64,000 nucleotides of DNA. Source: JAPYTK01 sp964401935 (GTDB taxonomy: Bacteria; Myxococcota_A; Polyangia; Polyangiales; Polyangiaceae). The stretch covers positions 1 to 64,000 of the forward strand of contig CAYOAL010000033.1 of assembly GCA_964401935.1 (NCBI GenBank), in the 5' to 3' direction. This document shows positions 30,486-38,292 of the stretch, piece after piece. Position 1 is the first letter of the stretch. Each line of letters opens with the position of its first letter. The position numbers were made by a program, and so were the translations under genes. The notes under the pieces are model-generated. The model saw only the letters and a program-made list of their open reading frames with translations, made no database searches and had not been told where the DNA came from.

Positions 30486-31850
30486 ATGATGCGACGCGTC
30501 TTGGTGGTGGATGACGAAGAGAACCTGAGGCTGGTGCTTCGCACGTTTTTGAAGCGTCAGGGCTACCAGGTCGAGGTGGCAGAGAACGGCGAGGTGGCGC
30601 TCTCGATGGTGGAGTCGTTCGGGCCCGATTTCATCCTCACCGACGTGCGGATGCCGAAGCTCGGCGGCCTCGATCTCCTCGCCACGCTGAAGGCCAAGGG
30701 CCACGAGGCGACGGTGATCGTGATGAGCGCCTACGGGAACGTGGATCTCGCGATCGAGGCGATGCAGGCGGGGGCCTACGACTACGTCCAGAAGCCCTTC
30801 AAGAACGAAGAGGTGCTGCTGACGCTACGCAAGGCCGAGGAGCGGGAGAGCCTCAAGCGGGAGAACCGCGCGCTGCGGCAGGAGATGCTCAAGGAGAACG
30901 TCTTCGAGGAGATGCTCGCCAAGAGCGACGCGATGCGCGCGGTGTTCAAGACGGTGGCCAAGGTGGCCGACTTCAAGACCACCGCCCTCATCACCGGCGA
31001 GAGCGGCGTGGGCAAGGAGCTGGTGGCGCGCGCGCTCCACCACCGCTCCGACCGCAAAGACTTCCCCTTCGTGGCCATCAACTGCGGGGCGATCCCGGAG
31101 AACCTGCTCGAGAGCGAGCTGTTCGGGCACAAGCGCGGCGCGTTCACCGACGCCTCGCAAGATCGCCAGGGTCTGTTCGAGCAGGCGGATCGCGGCACGC
31201 TCTTCCTCGACGAGATCGGCGAGCTCCCCCTCGCGCTCCAGGTGAAGCTCTTGCGGGTGCTGCAAGACGAGACGGTGCGGCGCATCGGCGACAACCGCGA
31301 CGTGCAGGTGAACGTGCGGATCACCGCCGCCACCCACCGCGACCTCACCGCCGAGGTGAAGGCCGGTCGTTTCCGAGAGGACCTCTTCTACCGCATCAAC
31401 GTGCTGCACATCCACGTGCCCCCGCTGCGCGACAGGCGCGAAGACATCCCCTTGTTGATCGAGCACTTCCTCACCCAAAACAACGCACGCCTCGGCACCA
31501 GCATCCGCGCCATCAGCCCCGACGCGCGGCGCATGTTGATGGAGTACGCGTGGCCGGGCAACGTGCGCGAGCTGGAGAACACCATCGAACGCGCGATGGT
31601 GCTCGCCGAGGGCGACACCCTCCTCGACACCGATCTCCCCGAGCGCGTCCACCAGGCTCGCGATCCCATCCGCCTCCAGCTCCAGAGCGGCGAGCTCTCG
31701 ATCAAGAAGACCTCGCGGGTCATCGAAGAGATGCTCATTCGCCGCGCGCTCGCCAAGACCAAGGGCAACCGCACCAAGGCCGCACAGCTCCTCGAGATCA
31801 GCCACCGGGCGCTGCTCTACAAGATCAAGGACTATCAGATCGATCTTTGA
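30486..31850 (+). CDS. NtrC-family response regulator (GAFTDA variant)
   Basis: The 454-residue protein has a receiver domain (1-120) with phosphoacceptor Asp53 in ILTDVRMP and Lys103 in VQKPF. A central AAA+ domain follows, with Walker A GESGVGKE (170-177), LFLDEIGELPL and the R-finger region REDLFYRINVLHI. The C-terminal Fis-type helix-turn-helix is GNRTKAAQLLEISHRALLYK. The sigma-54 contact loop reads GAFTDA (217-222) in place of GAFTGA. Such a protein would activate or otherwise control sigma-54 promoters after phosphorylation by an unlinked histidine kinase. It is divergent from the synthase gene, with 110 bases between. Confidence 0.92.
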   Translation: MMRRVLVVDDEENLRLVLRTFLKRQGYQVEVAENGEVALSMVESFGPDFILTDVRMPKLGGLDLLATLKAKGHEATVIVMSAYGNVDLAIEAMQAGAYDYVQKPFKNEEVLLTLRKAEERESLKRENRALRQEMLKENVFEEMLAKSDAMRAVFKTVAKVADFKTTALITGESGVGKELVARALHHRSDRKDFPFVAINCGAIPENLLESELFGHKRGAFTDASQDRQGLFEQADRGTLFLDEIGELPLALQVKLLRVLQDETVRRIGDNRDVQVNVRITAATHRDLTAEVKAGRFREDLFYRINVLHIHVPPLRDRREDIPLLIEHFLTQNNARLGTSIRAISPDARRMLMEYAWPGNVRELENTIERAMVLAEGDTLLDTDLPERVHQARDPIRLQLQSGELSIKKTSRVIEEMLIRRALAKTKGNRTKAAQLLEISHRALLYKIKDYQIDL

Positions 31851-31891
31851 GCTTGTCCCGCCGGCGTCGATCGGCGACTCCATCACGTCTG

Positions 31892-33118
31892 ATGTCCCTG
31901 GGGGCGGAACATACCGCCGGAGGCGAACAGAGGGGCTCTCCAGGCTGGCCGCTCTTGCCCACGGTGCTCATCGTGGCGGGCGTTGCCGCCGCCGCGATCG
32001 GCGTCGCGCTCAACGAGAGCGGCGTGACCGCCGGCCCGCTGCTCATCGTGGGGGGCCTCCCGCTCGCCGCCCTCGGCGGGGCGATCGCCTTGCTCCGACG
32101 GGAGCGCCGCCTCGCCGAGGGCGACCAGGCGGTGGCGGCGGTGCGAGAGACCGACGCCACGATCGCGGAGGTGGCGCGTCGACTCGGCATGCAGCTCCAC
32201 GACGGGCGAGCGTCGGGTACCGTGAATCGGCGTCACGTCGAGCTCTGGCCCGAGCAAGGGGGCGCCGCGATCTGCGTGTTCACCAAGGCCACGCGCGAGC
32301 TCGACATGGGGCTCAGCGTGACCCGCGGGCGCCTCCCCGGCGACGCCCGCAAGGAGGTGCTCACGGGGGACGACGCGTTCGACGCGATCTACTGCGTGCG
32401 GGCGGACGACCCCGACCGTGGCCGGCAGATCCTCACCGATCGACTGCGCGCCCAGCTCTTGCATGCACACGCGCAGCTCGACGACAGCGGGGTGCAGCTG
32501 CTCGCCGGAGGGGGCGACCCCGAGGCGATCGCGCTCGCCATGAAGACCGCAGCCCAAGTGACGGCGGAGCTCGAACGCGCCAGCGGGCGCGTTCACTGCG
32601 CCGAGCCGCTCTGCGATGTGCGCGAGGCGTGGCTCACCTTCGCTCAAGAGAACAGCCTCGCGAGCGCCGACACGCCGCTGTCGATGTGGGGGCAGATCGA
32701 CGGAGTGACGGTGTCGGCCACCGCGGTACGCGACGCCTTCCAGCACTTCCATTTCGAGCTCGTCGCCAACTTCGCGGCGCCGCTCGGGCGTGGGCTCGGC
32801 CTCAAGCCGGCGAGCTCGGCCACCCAGTTCGATCGCTCGGGCGAACCGGTGGGACACCCCGCCTTCGACAAGATCTTCGTGCTCAAGGCCACCGATCCGA
32901 CCGACGCGGCGCGGCTCGTGGGGCCCGAGACGCGGGAGGCGATCCTGCAGCTGCGCGACCATGGTCTGCAGCTGCGGGCGCGCGACGAGGGGCTCTGGGC
33001 CTGGGTCGGCCTCAACCGCACCGAGCCCGACTTGGTGCCCCGGGGCCTGCGACGCATGGTGCAAATCGCCAACCGCATCACCTCCAACGCCGAACGATTT
33101 CCGCCATCTGTGCGTTAG
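31892..33118 (+). CDS. Membrane-anchored hypothetical protein
   Basis: From ATG 31892 the protein is 408 residues: a polar N-terminus, two close hydrophobic spans (LPTVLIVAGVAAAAIGVALN and AGPLLIVGGLPLAALGGAIA), then a coiled segment and a large cytosolic alpha/beta region of two similar halves. The halves contain AFDAIYCVRADDPDRGRQIL and AFDKIFVLKATDPTDAARLV, each followed by a similar LxxHxxxL element (LLHAHAQLDDSGVQLLAGGG and ILQLRDHGLQLRARDEGLWA). This internal duplication is clear. I do not recognise the family. It follows the NtrC-type gene by 41 bases and may be cotranscribed. Confidence 0.75.
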   Translation: MSLGAEHTAGGEQRGSPGWPLLPTVLIVAGVAAAAIGVALNESGVTAGPLLIVGGLPLAALGGAIALLRRERRLAEGDQAVAAVRETDATIAEVARRLGMQLHDGRASGTVNRRHVELWPEQGGAAICVFTKATRELDMGLSVTRGRLPGDARKEVLTGDDAFDAIYCVRADDPDRGRQILTDRLRAQLLHAHAQLDDSGVQLLAGGGDPEAIALAMKTAAQVTAELERASGRVHCAEPLCDVREAWLTFAQENSLASADTPLSMWGQIDGVTVSATAVRDAFQHFHFELVANFAAPLGRGLGLKPASSATQFDRSGEPVGHPAFDKIFVLKATDPTDAARLVGPETREAILQLRDHGLQLRARDEGLWAWVGLNRTEPDLVPRGLRRMVQIANRITSNAERFPPSVR

Positions 33119-33546
33119 CCTGGCGGCTCCGCGTATTTTTTCTGATCGACCGCCGCGTGCACGGCCATGAGTGCTTGATCTCGGCCGGCGACCACAAACC
33201 AGGGGCAAGCGGAGCGGCCGCCGGTCGAGATCCAGACTCCTCCCCGCGGTTTCTTTTCAGCGCACCGCGGATGAACGCTCGCCGCCGTGGCGAACGCCGA
33301 GCGCGGGCCGCCGCGGCGAACGCTGACCGCCGTGGCGAACGCTGACCGCCGTGGCGAACGCCGACGGCCGGTGGATCTCGGAAGGGTAGCCCTCCTCGGA
33401 AGGGTCGCGAGGAGCGCTGCACGGGAGCCGCGCGACACGAAGCAGGTGGCGCTGCTCGCCCCCCAGACGGCGCTCGTTCGGGTTTCGATCGCCAGCTGCG
33501 TCAGCAAACGCACGTGCCGCGAGAAGCCCGTCAACAAGTCTCGAAA
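33119..33546. other. Intergenic region with minisatellite
   Basis: No gene is supported here. The first bases after the membrane-protein stop form a weak hairpin (GCGG-CT-CCGC) followed by GTATTTTTT (about 33124-33138), a possible modest terminator. The middle contains the four-unit repeat. The last 180 bases before the winged-helix gene are non-repetitive and moderately GC-rich. Minus-strand frames across this segment translate to Ser/Arg/Ala repeats caused by the minisatellite. Confidence 0.5.
33281..33364. repeat. Minisatellite, four copies of a 19-20 bp unit
   Basis: Four units of the form CCGCCGTGGCGAACGCTGA are found at 33281-33300, 33307-33326, 33327-33345 and 33346-33364, with C/T variation at two places and a 6-base interruption after the first. 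The unit differs from the 23-bp repeat at 10701 but is similar in size and in being next to degenerate DNA. Confidence 0.85.
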
Positions 33547-33960
33547 ATGACGTCGGTGCCCAACGGCACACCACTTGCGAAGGTCGTCTTCGTGCTGACG
33601 ACGACAGGGGGAATCGAAGCGAAGTATGGGCGGCCAGCGATGGCGCGGCCGAGCGAGCTCGTCGTGGGGCCCGACGCTCGCTGGGTGCTCTTTGGGCAAC
33701 GTCGCATCAAGCTCGAGAAGCACCTCGCGCCGCGTCGGATCTTCGCCCGCCTCTGCGAGCTCGCGCGCCACGAGCCCCACGCGACGCTCACCGTGGCACC
33801 GCTGTTCGAGGCGGGTTGGCCCGGGGAGTCGATCCGGTTCGAGTCGCGTGTGAAGCGCGTGCACACCGCCATCTGGACCCTGCGCAAGCTCGGCCTCGCC
33901 GAGGTGCTCCACACCCGCGGCGGGGGCTACTGCGTGGAGGCGGCCGTGCGGTTTGCGTGA
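33547..33960 (+). CDS. Stand-alone winged-helix (OmpR-type) domain protein
   Basis: The 137-residue frame starts at ATG 33547 (an in-frame ATG at 33640 would leave just the domain). The C-terminal 100 residues (LVVGPDARWVLFGQRRIKLE, then LTVAPLFEAGWPGESIRFES and VKRVHTAIWTLRKLGLAEVL, then HTRGGGYCVE) form a winged helix of the transcriptional-regulator C-terminal type. The same arrangement, with GWPGxxI, then RV..AI.TLRKLGL..(V/I)L and the GGGY/DGYL wing, ends the 882-residue STAND regulator at 45.5-48.1 kb. No receiver or other domain is present upstream. It is either a small DNA-binding protein or the surviving 3' end of such a regulator. Confidence 0.65.
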   Translation: MTSVPNGTPLAKVVFVLTTTGGIEAKYGRPAMARPSELVVGPDARWVLFGQRRIKLEKHLAPRRIFARLCELARHEPHATLTVAPLFEAGWPGESIRFESRVKRVHTAIWTLRKLGLAEVLHTRGGGYCVEAAVRFA

Positions 33961-34058
33961 GGTGTGAGGCCTGGCGCACCGAGCGCGCGCGCGGATCGTG
34001 TGCTGCGGCGCGTCGGAGGTGAGACCTCCAGCCAGAGCTCACCTGCGCTCTGCACCCG

Positions 34059-35153
34059 TCAACCGGCGACGGCGATGAAGACGAGGGAGAGGGCGAGCGG
34101 CACGAGGATGATCCCCGCGACGAACGCCCACGCGCCCGGACGCGCGAGGTTGATGGTCTGGCCGATGCCGACGCGCTTGGGCACGAACACCGCCGGGTCG
34201 TCGGGCGCGTAGTAGGCGAGCCCGCCCCAGATCCAGCCCGACTCGCGGGTGCCGAGCACGTCGGTTCCGGCGATGCCTCGGATCTGCTCCTGCACCTCGA
34301 CCAGGGATCGCATCATCATCGCGATGGGGAGGATGGTGCCAACGGCCATCACCACGATGCCAGCGACGATGGCCGTCGCGATGTGGCGCTCGTTGCCCGG
34401 CATGGTCGCGTAGGCGATGCCCATCCACATCACCAGCATCGAGGCGTTGATGCCCACCATGAGCGCCTCGGTGAGGCGGATGATGAGGGTTCGTCGCCGT
34501 CGCTGGAGGGCGGCGTAGGCCTCGCGGTCGTTCGGTGGGAGCGCCCAGCGCTCGCGGGCCACGGTGAGCGCGACGAGCCAACCCACCGCGATGTTGAACA
34601 GCATCATCCCAGCGAAGATCCACAGCGAGCCCGGGCTCCCGCGGCCATCCACCTCGCCGCGCGCGTTCCAATGGAGCGCCACCACCTCGGGGAGGCGGTC
34701 GAGGAGCCATGAGAAGGCAGCGCTCCCGAGCACGAGCATCGCGAGCTGCGCGAGCTGCAGCGGCGGCGACACGTAGGTGAGAATCCCCGGGGGTGCAGCG
34801 AGGGGCACCGCGTAGCGCGACGGCGTCGGCGCGCGCTTCTCGGCGCGGTTGACGCGCACCACCTCCGAAAAGAGCAGCCCGATGGGCACGATCGGGAGGC
34901 ACGTGGTAGTGAGCACGAGCAAGAGCTCACTCGTCAACGCGAAGGTCGCGGCGACGCCCAGGAGCGTGATGACGCCGTTGACGACGAGCACGCGCCGAAC
35001 GCGCGCGTGATCCGCGTCGGTGAGCTCGCGCTGGAGGGGCACGAAGAAGAGGCGCCGCGGCGACCAGATACGGGCCACCAGGTGCACACAGAGGCCCACG
35101 ATGGCGATCGAGACGGCCATCGTGAAGGACACGGCGTTGATGCTGATGTTCAT
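34059..35153 (-). CDS. DUF1648/DUF5808 membrane protein
   Basis: The 364-residue protein is polytopic with about eight spans. One loop carries LPEVVALHWNARGEVDGRGS, matching the DUF1648 element. The C-terminal soluble loop GGLAYYAPDDPAVFVPKRVG, followed by IGQTINLARPGAW, matches DUF5808. Proteins of this type are commonly encoded with YtrA-subfamily GntR repressors, as here: the GntR gene ends four bases before this ATG. They are probable transport or signalling membrane proteins linked to cell-wall or antibiotic stress in some bacteria; the activity is unknown. Confidence 0.88.
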   Translation of the reverse strand: MNISINAVSFTMAVSIAIVGLCVHLVARIWSPRRLFFVPLQRELTDADHARVRRVLVVNGVITLLGVAATFALTSELLLVLTTTCLPIVPIGLLFSEVVRVNRAEKRAPTPSRYAVPLAAPPGILTYVSPPLQLAQLAMLVLGSAAFSWLLDRLPEVVALHWNARGEVDGRGSPGSLWIFAGMMLFNIAVGWLVALTVARERWALPPNDREAYAALQRRRRTLIIRLTEALMVGINASMLVMWMGIAYATMPGNERHIATAIVAGIVVMAVGTILPIAMMMRSLVEVQEQIRGIAGTDVLGTRESGWIWGGLAYYAPDDPAVFVPKRVGIGQTINLARPGAWAFVAGIILVPLALSLVFIAVAG

Positions 35154-35157
35154 GACT

Positions 35158-35553
35158 CTACCCCTTCCTCTTGCTGCCGAAATAGGCGTCGAGGGCTCGC
35201 GCCAAGGCGCGCTCGATGTTCGTGCGCGTGGCGCCGGCGAGCACCCAGCGCGCGATCAGATCCTGGAGGGTGCGCTCGGTGTCGTCGGGTGGCGCCTGGC
35301 GGTACGGGCTGCCGTCCCGTCGCACGCGCGCACCGGCGCCGTGGCGGAGCTCGACGATCCCTTCGTCGGCGAGCATGCGGTAGGCCTTGGCCACCGTGTT
35401 CTGGTTCACCCCGAGCGCGCCACCGAGGTGGCGCACGCTGGGTAGCTCCTCCCCGTCGGCGAGCTCGCCGCGCGCGATGAGGGCGCGCAGCTCGTCCGCG
35501 ATCTGTCGGTACACGGGTACCGCTCCATCGTGATCGATGGTGATGGTGATCAT
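35158..35553 (-). CDS. GntR-family regulator, YtrA subfamily
   Basis: From ATG 35553 the protein is 131 residues. The winged-helix domain begins VPVYRQIADELRALIARGEL and includes ELPSVRHLGGALGVNQNTVA as the recognition helix, then KAYRMLADEGIVELRHGAGA with the wing. A short C-terminal helical tail follows (LQDLIARWVLAGATRTNIER), as in the YtrA subfamily, which lacks a large effector domain. It is the first gene of a two-gene operon with the DUF1648/DUF5808 protein and lies 71 bases from a matching operator, so autorepression is likely. Confidence 0.9.
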   Translation of the reverse strand: MITITIDHDGAVPVYRQIADELRALIARGELADGEELPSVRHLGGALGVNQNTVAKAYRMLADEGIVELRHGAGARVRRDGSPYRQAPPDDTERTLQDLIARWVLAGATRTNIERALARALDAYFGSKRKG

Positions 35554-35623
35554 CGCACCGCTCCCCGCAGCCACGGTGGCGGCCGTGGGCGTCGTCGACG
35601 GCGACCGTCCCCGGCCGCCCGTC

Positions 35624-35653
35624 AGTGTCTACTGTATGCAGACAATAGACACT
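35624..35653. promoter_or_regulatory. Operator: 8-bp perfect inverted repeat upstream of gntR-type gene
   Basis: AGTGTCTA (35624-35631) and TAGACACT (35646-35653) are exact inverted repeats with a 14-base spacer. The region is AT-richer than the flanks and directly upstream of the GntR/DUF1648 operon on the minus strand. YtrA-type regulators bind such symmetric sites overlapping their own promoter, so this is very probably the autoregulatory operator. Confidence 0.8.
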
Positions 35654-35844
35654 TCAGACAAAGAGGCAAGAGGACGCCGAGCGATTTCCCGGCGCCCTCT
35701 CGCGAATCTCGAACGGGCCACGTGGAGGGCGAGCGCAAGACCTGACCGGAAACGACCGGGGCTCGCGCGAGGCGCGCGCTTGGGCGTTGGGGCCTCGAGC
35801 GCAGACGCGGTGGGAGGGGGAGGGCGCCGGCACCCTCCAGCAGC
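35654..35844. other. Intergenic segment, nothing recognised
   Basis: Between the operator and the Cys-rich repeat lipoprotein (transcribed leftwards, ending at 35845) the sequence is GC-rich with open but unconvincing frames. It includes the 3' flank of the lipoprotein gene and no clear terminator. Confidence 0.4.
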
Positions 35845-36741
35845 TCAGTTGGGAATGCAGACGCTGATCTCGCCGCCGCAGGCGTCACACTCGGAGTTCC
35901 AGCACGGGTTGTGCGTCACGAGCGTGCACGTACCCCACGCGCCACAGGCGTCCACCGTTGTGGCGCAGTCCTCGATCGGAAAACAGCCCGCCGTATCGAG
36001 GCTCGGCGCGCCCTCCCCACCCGCGCAACCCGGCGTGCGCCAGGCGCAGCCGGGATCCGCTTCACAGGCTCCCGGCCCGTCGTACGTCTGGCACTGCTCG
36101 GGTTCGGCCTCACACGTGGGGGGCGAGTCGAACTGCCACACGACCGCGCCTTCGACGTCGACGCAGCTCGCCTCCACCGTCTGTGTGCCGCACGGCGTCT
36201 CCACCGCGTAGCCGCAGAACGACGGGTAGTCGTCGATGGTGTCGGGCTGGTAGGTGCACGGCGACCCCTCGACGGGGAGCTCGTCCGGGCACTCTGCCGG
36301 CGGCGGGTTGCAGGAGAAGATCTCGTCGATGATCCAACCGTCGAGGGTGCACTCGCCGGTGATCAGCTGGCCGCAGTGGTCGAGGCCGAAGCTGCACGTC
36401 AGGCCGATGGCGTCGCACGGTTCGCCCCACGCCGGCTGCGACCCCGGACACTCGTCGGGCGGCGGCGGGTTGCAGCTGGTCACCTCGGAGATGGCCCAGG
36501 TGCCCGAGCCGCAGGTGTACTCGATGGGGTTCCCACACTCGTCGATGTAGCCACAGCCGAGGCCCTCGTCGTTGCACGTCGAGCCGGAGGCGGGCGAAGC
36601 CTCCGGACACGGGTCGAGGTACGGGGGGTTCGTGAAGATGGTGCCGCAGCCACTCGCCACGGTGGCGGCGACCACGGCGGTGGTCGCGGTGGAGACGAAG
36701 GCCTGTCGGAGGGACGTGCTGCGATGTCGGGGTTTGCTCAT
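35845..36741 (-). CDS. Cys-rich lipoprotein with three repeated domains
   Basis: ATG 36741 follows AAGGAGCCCCC. The protein is 298 residues, with signal and lipobox TTAVVAATVASGCGT. The mature region has three repeats of about 60 residues, each shaped CPxxxPxxGxxC, then xGLxC, CGxxxxYxC, WxxxxxxSCNPPPP (DPCPEASPASGSTCNDEGLG; ECPGSQPAWGEPCDAIGLTC; ECPDELPVEGSPCTYQPDTI). The C-terminal 90 residues contain ACGAWGTCTLVTHNPCWNSE and further Cys pairs. It is rich in disulfides and likely surface-exposed. Similar repeats are frequent in Myxococcota secreted proteins, where the role is unknown. Confidence 0.8.
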   Translation of the reverse strand: MSKPRHRSTSLRQAFVSTATTAVVAATVASGCGTIFTNPPYLDPCPEASPASGSTCNDEGLGCGYIDECGNPIEYTCGSGTWAISEVTSCNPPPPDECPGSQPAWGEPCDAIGLTCSFGLDHCGQLITGECTLDGWIIDEIFSCNPPPAECPDELPVEGSPCTYQPDTIDDYPSFCGYAVETPCGTQTVEASCVDVEGAVVWQFDSPPTCEAEPEQCQTYDGPGACEADPGCAWRTPGCAGGEGAPSLDTAGCFPIEDCATTVDACGAWGTCTLVTHNPCWNSECDACGGEISVCIPN

Positions 36742-36938
36742 GGGGGCTCCTTGCCGAGCGTGCTGGCTCATGGTTGGGTCGAGGTGCTGCTAGAGCAATG
36801 CACGTGCCCACTCCAAATTATTGAATTCACGAAAGACGTACGCGCGCACGCGTGCCAAGCCGTGACACACTCTGACAACCTTGACCGCGCGGACGGTGAC
36901 ACAGCCGCTGGCGCCCCCGAGTGAAGTAGAGTTCGCGC

Positions 36939-38279
36939 ATGCGCCAGCTCGTGCTCTTCGTCGTCGCCCTCTGCCTCTGCGCTTGTGACCCGAAGGAGAC
37001 GTCCACCACGAGCCCGAGCGGCCCGAGCGACAAGGACAACGAGGTGAGCGGCGACCGGCCGCGACCGAAGGGCCCGGGGCCGGGTCCCTCGGCGGAGCCC
37101 GACGGGGGCGCGTTCGCGTACCCCGCCGGCGCGTGGGGCCCGGTTCGGGACGCCACCGCGCGCGGCGTCGCCCAAGAGGGGATCACGACGGTGGCTCGAC
37201 CGCTGATCTCCAAGCTCACCGACGTCGATCCGGTGGCCCTCGCGGTGCGCTTCGAGACGGAGGACAAAGCTCTGGCCCAGGGGCGCGTCGACTGGTCGGC
37301 CACCGTCGGCGCGGCGCGGTTTCACGTGGCTCTCGACGGACGGACCGAGGTGCTCGAGCTCGCAGCGAAGCCAACCGTCAGCGACGTGTCGCCGCTCGTG
37401 TGGCGTCCTTTCGTGCTCTCGCTCACCCCCGGGGGCTTGAAACAGCACGCCACGGTGACGCCGTGGAAGAACGCCCCGACCGCGCTCGGCAAGACGGGGA
37501 AGCTCTCGATTCACGTCGAGGGCACGCTCGCTCTCGACGGCAAGACCATCCCTTTCGCCTCACTGCCGGTCACGGTCGAGGTGGTCGAGCCGGGAGACCT
37601 GCTCCCCCTCGCGGCGGTCGAGGGCATCGCGTCGCGCTTCGTGGCCCGCGCCGAGCAGCTCTCGCGCCCCCCCGCCACGCTCTCGCCGCCCATCGACGAC
37701 GAGCAGCACAACCGCCTCTTTCGCTTCCGCAACGACGAGCGCCCCTCGATGAACCACCTCCACCTGATCGATCTCGTGATGAGCCCCAAAGGCGCGCTCA
37801 TCGCCGGGAGGGCGTTCGCACACTTTCAGTGCGTGGCCGAGGGCACCGCCATCGCCACTCCAGCGGGAGACGTGCCGGTGGAGCACCTCGCGGTGGGGGA
37901 CGAGGTGCTCGCCTACGACGTGGAGCGCCGGCGCCCGGTCACGGCCCGGGTCAGCGCCATCACCGATGCGCTCCGTCGTGACCTCGTCGCGGTCGGCCCG
38001 CTCCGCGTGACCGGAGAGCACCCGATCTGGGCCGACGGGCGCTGGGTGAACGCCGAAGACCTCGCCCCGGGAGCGACGCTCTTGTCGGCGAGCCTCGCTC
38101 CCCTCGAGCTCGCGAGGATCGAGCGGCTGCCATCCAAGCCGACCCGCGTGTTCGATCTGAGCGTGACCTGGCCCCACGACTATTTCGCGGCGGGCGTCCT
38201 CGTCCACAACAAGTCTGCCCACGTCCCGTTGGGCACCGACGCCTGGCGCGGGCTCTTCTCGCGCCAGCCCGCGAAGTGA
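36939..38279 (+). CDS. Lipoprotein with a C-terminal Hint (intein-like) domain
   Basis: The 446-residue protein starts MRQLVLFVVALCLCACDPKE (lipobox CLCAC). A Pro/Gly/Asp-rich linker follows, then a beta-rich domain of about 230 residues that I do not recognise. From Cys298 a Hint domain begins: CVAEGTAIATPAGDVPVEHL, AVGDEVLAYDVE, RVTGEHPIWADGRWVNAEDL with the block B Thr-x-x-His at 358-361, and HDYFAAGVLVHNKS with His423-Asn424 at the end. These are the residues used in intein-type N-S acyl shift and Asn cyclisation. After Asn424 come 22 residues (KSAHVPLGTDAWRGLFSRQP and AK). Self-cleavage releasing or ligating the N-terminal domain is possible. Confidence 0.85.
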   Translation: MRQLVLFVVALCLCACDPKETSTTSPSGPSDKDNEVSGDRPRPKGPGPGPSAEPDGGAFAYPAGAWGPVRDATARGVAQEGITTVARPLISKLTDVDPVALAVRFETEDKALAQGRVDWSATVGAARFHVALDGRTEVLELAAKPTVSDVSPLVWRPFVLSLTPGGLKQHATVTPWKNAPTALGKTGKLSIHVEGTLALDGKTIPFASLPVTVEVVEPGDLLPLAAVEGIASRFVARAEQLSRPPATLSPPIDDEQHNRLFRFRNDERPSMNHLHLIDLVMSPKGALIAGRAFAHFQCVAEGTAIATPAGDVPVEHLAVGDEVLAYDVERRRPVTARVSAITDALRRDLVAVGPLRVTGEHPIWADGRWVNAEDLAPGATLLSASLAPLELARIERLPSKPTRVFDLSVTWPHDYFAAGVLVHNKSAHVPLGTDAWRGLFSRQPAK

Positions 38280-38292
38280 CGCGCCGAGCCCG

